Shown: in pieces, positions 1-6,970 of the stretch | Position numbering within the stretch: the stretch's first letter is position 1 | How the letters are laid out: each line of letters starts with the position of its first letter | DNA from: Burkholderiales bacterium | Lineage (GTDB): Bacteria; Pseudomonadota; Gammaproteobacteria; Burkholderiales; Burkholderiaceae_C | Assembly (NCBI GenBank): GCA_025352345.1 | Contig: JANXTP010000412.1 | Location: 1-11,260 of the forward strand | Direction: 5' to 3' | Length of the DNA stretch: 11,260 nucleotides | The notes under the pieces: generated by a model | What the model was told of the DNA's origin: nothing | The model's database searches: none | The model's input: the letters and a program-made list of their open reading frames with translations, nothing else | Program-made: the position numbers and the translations under genes

Positions 1-451
1 GAACCCGGGCGCGGCGACTGCCTTGCGCATCAGCAGCGCCATACAAGCGCTTCTGGCGCGCTTCGACCCACAAGATGATGAAGCCGCCGACGATGAACGC
101 CACCGCCACCGGCACCGGGTGAAACAAGTGCGCCTTCACCACCTTGCCAAAGGCCAGGCCCAGCACCACCGCCGGGATGAAGGCGATCAGCACATTGACC
201 GCAAAGCGCCGCGCAACCGCGTCGCCGCCCAAGCCGCTCACCGTGACCAGCAAGCGCACCCGGTACTGCCAGATCACCGCGAACATCGCGCCGGTCTGGA
301 TCGCGATGTCAAAGACCTTGGCCGTTTCGCCGGTGAAGTCGAGCAGCGCACCCGCAAGGATCAGGTGCCCGGTGCTGGAGATGGGGAGAAACTCAGTCAA
401 CCCTTCGACGATGCCCATCAGGGCGGCTTTGACCAGCAGTGTGATGTCCAA
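1..451 (-). CDS. uppP: Undecaprenyl-diphosphatase UppP/BacA, N-terminal part (cut by window edge)
   Basis: UppP is an integral inner-membrane enzyme. It dephosphorylates undecaprenyl diphosphate to regenerate the lipid carrier for peptidoglycan, O-antigen and exopolysaccharide synthesis. About 150 residues are visible. Near the N-terminus is the family signature EGLTEFLPISSTGH, containing the (E/Q)xxxE motif (about E16 and E20) and the conserved SSTGH. Hydrophobic membrane segments follow. The second family motif (PGxSR type) should lie beyond the left edge, so catalytic completeness cannot be judged. The start is placed at a TTG codon (449-451), because the next residues (DITLLVKAALMGIVEG) match the usual UppP N-terminus and there is no in-frame ATG just upstream. 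The Shine-Dalgarno signal is weak (a GGA about 8 bases before). The identity is secure; the TTG start is probable. Confidence 0.93.
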   Translation of the reverse strand, partial: MDITLLVKAALMGIVEGLTEFLPISSTGHLILAGALLDFTGETAKVFDIAIQTGAMFAVIWQYRVRLLVTVSGLGGDAVARRFAVNVLIAFIPAVVLGLAFGKVVKAHLFHPVPVAVAFIVGGFIILWVEARQKRLYGAADAQGSRRARV

Positions 452-482
452 GATGGGGTCCGATAAGGTGCTCGTTTGATGA

Positions 483-514
483 TACCGGGGGGAGCGCATT
501 CCCCCTCTCCGGTA
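483..514. other. Two-part hairpin in the leader of uppP
   Basis: An outer stem TACCGG/CCGGTA (483-488 with 509-514) encloses an inner stem GGGGA/TCCCC (489-493 with 500-504), with a six-base loop and a four-base bulge on one side. It lies about 30 bases upstream of the uppP start within the 152-base gap between uppP and the small minus-strand gene. No T-run follows on either strand, so it is not a typical intrinsic terminator. It could be a leader structure affecting uppP translation, or chance. A weaker inverted repeat (559-564 with 574-579) sits in the same gap. I recognise no known riboswitch class here. Confidence 0.35.
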
Positions 515-603
515 GCTCGCGGCCTGCTAGGACGGTGCCCATACCAACGCTTTCGCGCCACACCTGTGTTGTGGGTGTGCCGGGTTCCCTTGGCAATTGC
601 TCG

Positions 604-834
604 CTACCAGGACACGTAGACCACCTGCCGAGTGTCCATCAGCGAATTGAATTGCCGGTGTGAGATTCGAACCTGGCGCTGACCGTCTGATCCGAACTGC
701 AGCGCCACAAAGGCGTGATGTTCTTCAACTTCGCAGGTGGCGGTTGGCAACAACTGCTGCTTTCCGTTCAAGTCAACGACTTCGACAACTTCCTCAAATC
801 TCGCCCTGCGGCGGCATGTGGACATCTGCTGCAT
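604..834 (-). CDS. Small hypothetical protein, 76 aa
   Basis: I do not recognise a family. From the ATG at 832-834 the frame encodes 76 residues ending in TAG at 604-606. The N-terminus is basic (CRRRARFEE). The middle alternates hydrophobic and polar residues (EVVEVVDLNGKQQLLP, then HAFVALQFGSD), suggesting beta strands, and the protein ends in VVYVSW. There is no signal peptide or membrane segment, so it is probably cytoplasmic. A second ATG at 823-825 is a possible start, and the Shine-Dalgarno is poor at both. The frame stays open upstream to 1059, but that part reads as non-coding (Pro/Ser/Arg/His-rich with no pattern), so the short start is preferred. Codons look less GC-rich than in neighbouring genes, which could mean recent acquisition or a non-gene. 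It shares the uppP strand and is divergent from the large secreted-protein gene. Confidence 0.5.
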   Translation of the reverse strand: MQQMSTCRRRARFEEVVEVVDLNGKQQLLPTATCEVEEHHAFVALQFGSDGQRQVRISHRQFNSLMDTRQVVYVSW

Positions 835-1134
835 GGTGGAGTCCCGTTGAAATGACTGAACAGTTCCAGACTTTAGCGAAGTCGAAGCTCCGGGACGCTT
901 CGGCCGCCAGACTGTGCGGGACTCGATCGGCCTGACGGGGGACAAAGCGCCTGTGCACCACCCGTGATGGGGGCTCAAACAGACTACGCATGACGACACC
1001 GCCCCGTCATCGTGGTGGTCTCTAATGGGGAGCGGTGTGAAGTGGATTTGCGACTTCACTGAGGTCAGTTTTTCGACGACCAGTCAACGCTCCACCCGAT
1101 GCGCCCAACCCGCGCTCGTGAACCCGGATTCGCC
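835..1134. promoter_or_regulatory. Divergent intergenic region with two short hairpins
   Basis: About 300 bases separate the small minus-strand gene from the plus-strand secreted-protein gene, and I see no convincing coding frame in it. It holds two perfect inverted repeats with nine-base loops: ATGACG/CGTCAT (990-995 with 1005-1010) and GTGAAGT/ACTTCAC (1037-1043 with 1053-1059). The second is followed ten bases later by a T5 run on the plus strand, giving a weak terminator-like or attenuator-like look. I could not pick out a sigma-70 promoter with good -35 and -10 boxes and proper spacing on either strand. Its role as the control region of the downstream gene is inferred from position. Confidence 0.35.
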
Positions 1135-3246
1135 ATGCTCATCACGCAATTCAACAGGGCAGCGGCTGCAAACTCTCACCTCGACAACCTCGTTGCTGTG
1201 CGCCCTGCACTCGCGGAAGCGCAGCGATCTGCTTTGGTGCCGATATTGGCCGCACTGTCATTTGCTTTCGCAACGACCGGAGCATCGGCCGCCTCGTTCA
1301 ACATCACCAGCGGCACGAACACCAGCGCCCAGTCGCTAGCGGCCGGTCAGACAGGCAATGTCGCCGCGGGTGCCGCCCTGTCGGTGAGCGGCTCCAGCGT
1401 GGCCGTCACCTTCACGGGCAACAACGCCAGCGTGACAAATCTAGGCACCATGCTGCAGACTGGCACCGGGCGCATGCTTCGGGACAACACCGGTGTCACG
1501 GGGCTGGTGGTGACCAACGGCAACAGCAGCAACTCTACGGCCTTGATGCAATCGGCCGACGCCGATGTGTTCCAGATGAACGTGGCCGGCGGCAGCGTCA
1601 CGCTGAACAATTACGCCCAGATGATTTCGGTCAATGCCGGCAAGGGCGGCGCTCAGGCGGTCGACTTCAACGCCATCACCACCGGCGCCAACACCATCAA
1701 CAACTTCATCAACGGTGTGATGAAGGCCACCGACGCCGACGCGGTGCGTCCAGGCTTGAACGGCGTGCTGAACAACTACGGCAGCATCCTGTCAGTCGTG
1801 ACGACAGACACAGGTTCTGACGGCATCGACCTCCAGAACAACAGCGGTGCCACCATCACCAACTACGGTACCGGCAGCATCACGGGCGCACGTCACGGCA
1901 TCACCGGTGGGGCGAAGGACAACACGTTGAGCTTCCTTGCCAGCATCACGAATAACGCCGGCGGCACCATCACCGGCAACAACGGTTCGGGTATCAACCT
2001 CGACGGATTCAACAACAAGCAGGTCGTCACCATCAGCAATGCCGGTACCATCATGGGCACCGGCGTGACCGGCGACGGCGATGGCGTCGACGTGGACGGC
2101 ATCGCCAACATCACCAACACCGGGATCATTCGTTCGGCCAATTCCTTCAGCGCGGTCGCCGGCTCTCCGGGCTTCAGCGAAGGCATCACCATCGGCGGGG
2201 GCACGGTCACCAATTCGGGCACGATCGAGGGCTTGGTCAGCCCCGGCAACAACAACGCGCTGGGCCGCGGCATCAGCCTGTCGGGCAACGACATCACGAC
2301 CGGCCCGCTCGCGGGCACGCGCGAGGGCCTGTACGGTAACGCCGTGGTCATCAACAACGCCGGCGGCCTGATCCGCGGGCAGAACGATTCCGCGATCGTC
2401 GTCGAAGGCGCCGTCAGCATCTACACCGTCAGCATCACCAACAACGCGGGTGCCACGATCCGGGGCGGCAGCAGCACCGCAGCGGCCATCCGCACCGGCG
2501 CCGACGCCGCCACCCTCATCAGCGCCGGCACCCTCGATGGTTCCAGCAGCGGCAAGGCTTTCCAGGGCGGCAGCGGCGCCACCGCGCTCACGATCCTCGG
2601 CGGCCAAGCATCGGTGATTGGCGACATCGACGGCGGCTCGGCCGTCAACAACACTGTCGTCATCCATCCAGGTGCGGGCAACGGTTTCAGCTACTCTGGC
2701 TCGCTGTCGAATTTCAGCAGCATGGAAGTGCAAAGCGGCACGGTCACGCTGTCGGGTGCCAGCAGCTATGCCGGCATCACCAGGGTCAGCGGTGGCACCC
2801 TGGTGTTGAACGGTGCGAACCGCCTGTCGTCGGCCAGCGCGCTGTCGCTCGGCGGTGGCACCTTGAAGCTCGCGAATGCAGGCGGGGCGAACGGCCAGAC
2901 CTTCTCCAGCCTGTTGCTCGCCGCCAATTCGGCCATCGATCTGGGTGGCTCTTCGCTGACCTTCAATGCTTTGGGCAGCGGCGTCGCCGGCAGGGCACTC
3001 ACGCTGTTCGACTATGTGGTGTCGCTGTCGCCCGACTACGCGATCCGCATCCTGGGTGACGTTTCAACCGATGGCAACTTTCTGGCGCTGATCGCCGGCC
3101 TGACGATCAACGGCGTGGGTGCCAGCTACCACTTCGACGGCACCTACACCGACATCTCGCCGGTGTCATTGCCACCCAGTGTGGCGCTGCTGCTGGCGGG
3201 CCTCGACTGCATGGGCCTGCTGCTCCAGCGGCGGCGCCCGAGCTGA
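1135..3246 (+). CDS. Secreted beta-helix repeat protein with variant PEP-CTERM (VPLP-like) sorting tail
   Basis: This is a large exported protein (703 residues from this start). After a long N-region comes a hydrophobic stretch (about residues 34-52) ending ASA-AS, a signal-peptidase I site. Residues of about 100-480 carry roughly eleven Asn/Gly/Thr-rich repeats of the form (I/V)-(T/N)-N-x-(A/G)-G-x-I (for example ITNNAGGTITG, ISNAGTIMG, VTNSGTIEG, INNAGGLIRG), typical of a parallel beta-helix. The next part (VTLSGASSYAG, SGGTLVLNGANRL, LGGGTLKLANAG) resembles autotransporter-associated beta-strand repeats. There is no C-terminal beta-barrel. The last 29 residues are instead S-P-V-S-L-P-P, a hydrophobic segment (683-697) and Q-R-R-R, the architecture of PEP-CTERM/VPLPA-type exosortase substrates. 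A terminator follows. The start is uncertain: ATG 1099 (12 residues longer) and GTG 1198 are in frame and none has a strong Shine-Dalgarno. The role is probably surface or EPS-matrix protein; no ligand can be inferred. Confidence 0.8.
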   Translation: MLITQFNRAAAANSHLDNLVAVRPALAEAQRSALVPILAALSFAFATTGASAASFNITSGTNTSAQSLAAGQTGNVAAGAALSVSGSSVAVTFTGNNASVTNLGTMLQTGTGRMLRDNTGVTGLVVTNGNSSNSTALMQSADADVFQMNVAGGSVTLNNYAQMISVNAGKGGAQAVDFNAITTGANTINNFINGVMKATDADAVRPGLNGVLNNYGSILSVVTTDTGSDGIDLQNNSGATITNYGTGSITGARHGITGGAKDNTLSFLASITNNAGGTITGNNGSGINLDGFNNKQVVTISNAGTIMGTGVTGDGDGVDVDGIANITNTGIIRSANSFSAVAGSPGFSEGITIGGGTVTNSGTIEGLVSPGNNNALGRGISLSGNDITTGPLAGTREGLYGNAVVINNAGGLIRGQNDSAIVVEGAVSIYTVSITNNAGATIRGGSSTAAAIRTGADAATLISAGTLDGSSSGKAFQGGSGATALTILGGQASVIGDIDGGSAVNNTVVIHPGAGNGFSYSGSLSNFSSMEVQSGTVTLSGASSYAGITRVSGGTLVLNGANRLSSASALSLGGGTLKLANAGGANGQTFSSLLLAANSAIDLGGSSLTFNALGSGVAGRALTLFDYVVSLSPDYAIRILGDVSTDGNFLALIAGLTINGVGASYHFDGTYTDISPVSLPPSVALLLAGLDCMGLLLQRRRPS

Positions 3247-3283
3247 ATTACCTGCCGAAGATCACCGCTCGCGATGCGGTTTC

Positions 3284-3310
3284 CGGGGCGACGATGTCGA
3301 CCCGTTTTTT
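3284..3310 (+). terminator. Intrinsic terminator after the repeat-protein gene
   Basis: CGGG (3284-3287) and CGAC (3289-3292) pair with GTCG (3296-3299) and CCCG (3301-3304), with one G/A mismatch and a three-base GAT loop. Six T residues (3305-3310) follow immediately. This is a textbook rho-independent shape 37 bases after the stop codon of the secreted-protein gene. The last T is also the final base of the convergent gmd gene. On the minus strand no T-run follows the stem, so it should work in the plus direction only. A weaker hairpin, ACCGC/GCGGT (3264-3268 with 3276-3280), sits just before it. Confidence 0.8.
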
Positions 3311-4512
3311 CATTCGTGAAACTCGAATGTCGGAAAGCCGGCGTACTTCAGAACGCAGTCACGTCGGGCAGATTCGTAATCGCAGGCCACCATCTCGCGA
3401 ATGAGTGTGCGAAGGTCGGTGGTGGGTACCCAACCCAGTTTGGCCTTGGCTTTCGAAGGATCTCCGAGCAGGGTCTGCACTTCGGTAGGCCGGTAGTAGC
3501 GCGGGTCGATACGCACGACAACGTCGCCGACCTTGCATCGGGCCCGGGCACCCGCAGGCATGTCGGCAATGCGTGCCACGATGCCGACTTCTTCGCGACC
3601 CTGCCCTGAGAACTCCAGCGTGATGCCGAGTTCGGCTGCCGCGTACTCCGCGAACTGGCGAACGCTGTGCTGAACACCGGTGGCGATGACGAAGTCCTCC
3701 GGCTCGCTTTGCTGCAGCATCAGCCATTGCATCTCGACGAAATCCTTGGCATGGCCCCAGTCGCGCAAGGCGTCGAGGTTGCCGAGGTAAAGGCAGTCCT
3801 GCAGCCCGAGCGCGATGCGCGCCATGGCGCGGGTGATCTTGCGGGTGACGAATGTTTCGCCACGCAGCGGGCTCTCGTGGTTGAACAGCACCCCGTTGCA
3901 GGCGTACATGCCATAGGCCTCGCGGTAGTTCACCGTGATCCAGTAGGCGTAGAGCTTGGCCACGGCGTAGGGGCTGCGCGGGTAGAACGGCGTGCTCTCC
4001 TTTTGCGGAGTTTCTTGCACCAGGCCGTACAGCTCGCTGGTGCTGGCCTGATAGAAGCGGGTCTTCTTTTCAAGGCCCAGCAGGCGCAGCGCCTCGAGGA
4101 TCCGCAAGGTACCGATGCCGTCGGCATCGGCGGTGTACTCGGGCATCTCGAACGACACGCCTACATGGCTCATCGCGGCCAGGTTATAGATCTCGTCGGG
4201 TTGAACCTGCTGAATGATGCGCGTCAGGTTGGTGCTGTCGGTCAGGTCACCGTAATGCAGGATGAAGCGCTGGTGATCGACATGCGGGTCCTGGTACAGG
4301 TGATCGATGCGGTCGGTGTTGAACAGCGATGCCCGGCGTTTGATGCCATGCACTTCGTAGCCCTTGGACAGCAGCAGTTCGCTCAGGTAGGCGCCATCTT
4401 GCCCGGTCACGCCGGTGATCAGGGCCCGCTTCGGGGCTTTTGACGCCAGACCCGGGGACGTCGGCGCTGCGGCTGACAGCGCAGCCCCATCGGTGAATTC
4501 GTGTCGTTTCAT
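3310..4512 (-). CDS. gmd: GDP-mannose 4,6-dehydratase
   Basis: This cytoplasmic NADP-dependent short-chain dehydrogenase/reductase converts GDP-D-mannose to GDP-4-dehydro-6-deoxy-D-mannose, the branch point to GDP-fucose, GDP-rhamnose and related deoxy sugars of surface polysaccharides. With the start at ATG 4510-4512 it has 400 residues. The Rossmann motif GVTGQDG is at about 34-40, followed by VHGIKRRAS and FNTDRIDHLY. The catalytic set is complete: T158 and E160 in STSELYG, and Y182/K186 in the YxxxK of SPYAVAK. GETFVTRKITRA, LRDWGHAKDFV and ATGVQHSVRQF are all typical of bacterial Gmd. It is slightly longer than the E. coli type because of an Ala/Ser/Pro-rich N-terminal tail of about 27 residues before the fold. 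The frame runs further upstream to 4587, but that part looks non-coding. It is convergent with the secreted-protein gene and divergent from the transglycosylase. No second-step reductase or epimerase (fcl, rmd) is in the window. Confidence 0.96.
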   Translation of the reverse strand: MKRHEFTDGAALSAAAPTSPGLASKAPKRALITGVTGQDGAYLSELLLSKGYEVHGIKRRASLFNTDRIDHLYQDPHVDHQRFILHYGDLTDSTNLTRIIQQVQPDEIYNLAAMSHVGVSFEMPEYTADADGIGTLRILEALRLLGLEKKTRFYQASTSELYGLVQETPQKESTPFYPRSPYAVAKLYAYWITVNYREAYGMYACNGVLFNHESPLRGETFVTRKITRAMARIALGLQDCLYLGNLDALRDWGHAKDFVEMQWLMLQQSEPEDFVIATGVQHSVRQFAEYAAAELGITLEFSGQGREEVGIVARIADMPAGARARCKVGDVVVRIDPRYYRPTEVQTLLGDPSKAKAKLGWVPTTDLRTLIREMVACDYESARRDCVLKYAGFPTFEFHE

Positions 4513-4536
4513 GGGCACGAACACTAGAAGGCTTTT

Positions 4537-4592
4537 ATGACAGCCATGTGGTCGTGCGCTCGGCAGTGGCTGTGATGTGCCTGTCACATGCC
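4537..4592. promoter_or_regulatory. Nested palindromes in the gmd/transglycosylase divergent region
   Basis: The 168 bases between the divergent gmd and transglycosylase starts contain several overlapping symmetric elements. ATGACAGCCA (4537-4546) matches the inverse of TGGCTGTGAT (4567-4576) with one mismatch. TGTGA (4571-4575) faces TCACA (4584-4588) across eight bases, and ATGTG (4575-4579) faces CACAT (4585-4589) across five. GGC and GCC flank the last set. Such symmetry between divergent genes suggests a dimeric regulator site. The regulator is unknown, and a canonical CRP site would need a six-base spacer. I found no clear -35/-10 pair for either gene. Confidence 0.4.
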
Positions 4593-4680
4593 GCGATTAC
4601 CTTATTGGTATGTTTGCGCGAACCTCCCGAACCATCTTGTCTGGCGCGGCCGCGCACGAGACCCTTTGTTCGTCGCTTTC

Positions 4681-5265
4681 ATGAGCTGGCGACGATGGAT
4701 GACCGGCTGCGCGATGGGCGCCGCGGTGAATGCGGTGGCCGCTGCACCACCACCTGACGAGGTGTACCTGATCGGCGATGGCATCGACGCCATCCACCTG
4801 TCGAACCGAAGCCAGCCGCCGGTGGTGCGGCCGACGATCACAGCGGTCCGCAGCGCGTCGCGCGCAACGCCGGTTCTGTCTCGCCTGATCGACGAGGCGG
4901 CAATCGCGCACAGCGTTGAACCCGCGTTGCTGCACGCGATGATCGATGTCGAGTCGGGCTTTGCCGTTCGTGCGGTGTCGCCTCGCGGAGCCTTGGGCTT
5001 GATGCAGCTGATGCCCAACACCGCACGCGACTATGGCGTCACCGACGCATTCGACCCGCGCCAGAACATCGATGCCGGGGCGCAGCACCTGAGGCGCTTG
5101 CTCGACCGCTTTGGCCAGGACAAGTCTCTGGCACTGGCGGCCTACAACGCCGGCGCCAACGCCGTGACGCGCCAGCACGGCCAGATTCCGCCTTATGCCG
5201 AAACGATGGCCTACGTGCCGCGCGTGCTGCAGCGCCTGGCCGTGCTGCAACGCGACGCACGCTGA
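4681..5265 (+). CDS. Periplasmic lytic transglycosylase (GH23, SLT domain)
   Basis: This protein should cleave the MurNAc-GlcNAc bond of peptidoglycan, leaving 1,6-anhydro-MurNAc ends. From ATG 4681 it is 194 residues. An N-terminal signal peptide (SWRRW then a hydrophobic stretch ending NAVAA) is followed by a short linker of about 55 residues and one SLT domain. The family motifs are present: catalytic glutamate E91 in DVESGF, GLMQLMPNTA from G106, and AAYNAG with Y155-N156, then PPYAETMAYVPRVL near the end. The frame is open upstream to 4588, but starting at 4681 puts the signal peptide at the N-terminus; the Shine-Dalgarno is poor. It is a minimal single-domain enzyme without LysM or other wall-binding repeats. 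It leads the plus-strand series towards the acyltransferase genes, which suggests wall opening for an envelope assembly or export process. That role is inference. Confidence 0.9.
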   Translation: MSWRRWMTGCAMGAAVNAVAAAPPPDEVYLIGDGIDAIHLSNRSQPPVVRPTITAVRSASRATPVLSRLIDEAAIAHSVEPALLHAMIDVESGFAVRAVSPRGALGLMQLMPNTARDYGVTDAFDPRQNIDAGAQHLRRLLDRFGQDKSLALAAYNAGANAVTRQHGQIPPYAETMAYVPRVLQRLAVLQRDAR

Positions 5266-5311
5266 CAGCCGCTGCAGACCGACACCGCCATCACGCCACC
5301 GGACCCTTTCC

Positions 5312-6919
5312 ATGAACCGCCTCCCTGTACTTTGCCGGATCGCCTTGCTCACCGGCCTGATCGCGCTGTCTGGCTGCGGCGGTGGGGGCGGGAGTGGCGG
5401 CGGATCGGGCAGTGGATCCGTCAGCTATCCGGCGACGGGTGCGTTCGGCTGGATATTGAAAGCCAGCGGCACGACCGGGGCCTTCAGCTACGGCCTGTCT
5501 CTGGTGCATCCGTCGAAGGCCAGCACCGAATACACGATCGAAGTCGCCAATGCCAACGTCAGCGATGCGCGCTTGCTGTCGGGCGGCAGCGTCAACACCA
5601 GCAGCCTGCAAGTCACGGCGCTCCAGCCACATTCGCTGATCTACATCGTCGGTGGCGACGTGCGCCTGCTGCCGATGCAGGCCAATGGCGCGGCACCGGC
5701 CTCGCGGGTGCAGCGCGCCGGATCGACATCGGCCTGCCGCTTCGAACTGGTGGCCAACGATGCTGCGACGCCGTTGAACTCGCGCTACATCGTCTCCAGC
5801 GCCGGCAGTGACGGCGTGTGCGGCACCAGCGACGACGGCCACGCCGAAGTGCGGCTGACCTCCAGCGGCGGGGTGGTCTATGCACCGATCGGCGGTGACG
5901 CGCCACTCGGCGTGGTGCGCGATCCCTCGACGCTGGCGCCACGCGGCTGGATCTACCCACGCAACGTGCTGTTGTGGAACAGTGGCTCGGGCACCGCGTT
6001 CGAGACACGCCCGAGCAGCGTCGCGGCGATCGCACGCGTGATCACCGACACCTACCGTTCGTCGCTGGTGGAGGACAGCACGCAACTCAGCGTGTTCGAC
6101 TTTGCCGGCGGTACCTCGTACACCGAAACCCCCTTGGGCTCGACGCTGACCGGCGGCGGTGGCTGGCAGTTCATCGGCTTCGATGCCGACGCCTACTACG
6201 TCTATCGCAACGCCAGCCAGGCCCTGCCGTCGACCTGGACGGTGCTCCGCATCACGCGCGCATCGCCGGTCGCGTCGGTGTTGTCCACCGGCAGTGGCAT
6301 CGTCGCGCTGGCCAGCATGGGCAGCAGCGTGCTGTACCTGACGGTGTTCGACCAGGCCGACAACCGCCTGACACGCATCGACAAAACCAGCGGCAGCGCC
6401 GCCGATGCCAGCTTCGGGTTGAACGTGTTCCCGTCGGTGCAGACCAGCGCCAACGGCATCCACCTGTTGTGGCGCGTCACCGATTTCGCTACCAGCGCCG
6501 CCACTTACGCGATCGATTTCATCAACGAGACCAGCAGCACCTCGCTGCTGAACCGCCCCGGTGGCAACCCGACCGTTGGTGTGGTCGAGGCGAGCACCGT
6601 CAGCTTCAACACCAGTGAAAGCCGCAGCCGCTTCATCTACGCCAGCGGCTACAGCGCGGCCAGCGGATTCAACGGCGCGATGCTGGAAACCTACGACAGC
6701 GCCACGGGCATCAATCGCGTGTTGGGCGCATTGCCGAGCTCGGCCGATTTCGGCAGCGATGCCGGCTACGCCAGCGCCATCGGCGGGCCGACATCGCTCG
6801 GCCTGGCGTTTGCTGCACGCTTGGTCGCTGGCACCGTTCAGGCTGCGGGCACCCGGGTCTATTCCTACGACCTCGGCGTGGCCAACAGCCTCGCGGCCAC
6901 CACCGTCACGGTGCCCTGA
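5312..6919 (+). CDS. Putative outer-membrane lipoprotein of unknown function, 535 aa
   Basis: I do not recognise a family. The N-terminus is a lipoprotein signal: a basic start, a hydrophobic stretch and the lipobox L-S-G-C with the lipidated cysteine at residue 22. Glycine follows the cysteine, so there is no Asp+2 inner-membrane retention signal, favouring the outer membrane. A Gly/Ser-rich flexible linker (about residues 22-36) leads into a Ser/Thr/Ala-rich body rich in predicted beta strands. C142 and C170 flank one segment and might form a disulfide. C170 lies in an acidic loop, SDGVCGTSDDG, which looks like a possible metal-binding turn. Later parts (VLYLTVFDQADNRLTRIDK, MLETYDSATGINRVLG, RVYSYDLG) recur in a way compatible with beta-propeller blades, but I cannot prove it. 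ATG 5312 is chosen because it begins the signal peptide. It lies 46 bases after the transglycosylase and 51 before the MBOAT gene, so co-transcription is likely. Confidence 0.85.
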   Translation: MNRLPVLCRIALLTGLIALSGCGGGGGSGGGSGSGSVSYPATGAFGWILKASGTTGAFSYGLSLVHPSKASTEYTIEVANANVSDARLLSGGSVNTSSLQVTALQPHSLIYIVGGDVRLLPMQANGAAPASRVQRAGSTSACRFELVANDAATPLNSRYIVSSAGSDGVCGTSDDGHAEVRLTSSGGVVYAPIGGDAPLGVVRDPSTLAPRGWIYPRNVLLWNSGSGTAFETRPSSVAAIARVITDTYRSSLVEDSTQLSVFDFAGGTSYTETPLGSTLTGGGGWQFIGFDADAYYVYRNASQALPSTWTVLRITRASPVASVLSTGSGIVALASMGSSVLYLTVFDQADNRLTRIDKTSGSAADASFGLNVFPSVQTSANGIHLLWRVTDFATSAATYAIDFINETSSTSLLNRPGGNPTVGVVEASTVSFNTSESRSRFIYASGYSAASGFNGAMLETYDSATGINRVLGALPSSADFGSDAGYASAIGGPTSLGLAFAARLVAGTVQAAGTRVYSYDLGVANSLAATTVTVP

Positions 6920-6970
6920 ACCGCACGTCGGCCAGACAACCCTTACGACCTGAGGCGAGACGACGCTCGC

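Noticed and set aside
23..479. Plus-strand frames over the left edge
   Set aside because: The minus strand here encodes unmistakable UppP motifs; the plus frames are His/Arg/Gln-rich shadows.
664..673. GGTTCGAATC on the minus strand, like the T-loop of a tRNA
   Set aside because: The five bases on each side of the loop do not pair, no acceptor stem, anticodon arm or CCA fits, and it lies inside the small coding frame.
1900..2480. Possible CRISPR or tandem DNA repeat from recurring ACCATCACC/AACAACGCC-like words
   Set aside because: The repeats are irregular in length and phase-locked to codons; they reflect protein-level repeats, not an array.
1792..2733. 313-codon minus-strand frame opposite the repeat protein
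   Set aside because: Its Ala/Asp/Gly/Val repeats mirror the sense-strand repeats; no independent signal, start context or domain.
4571..4588. CRP-type site TGTGA/TCACA
   Set aside because: The spacer is eight bases rather than the six required by the canonical site; kept only as an unassigned palindrome.
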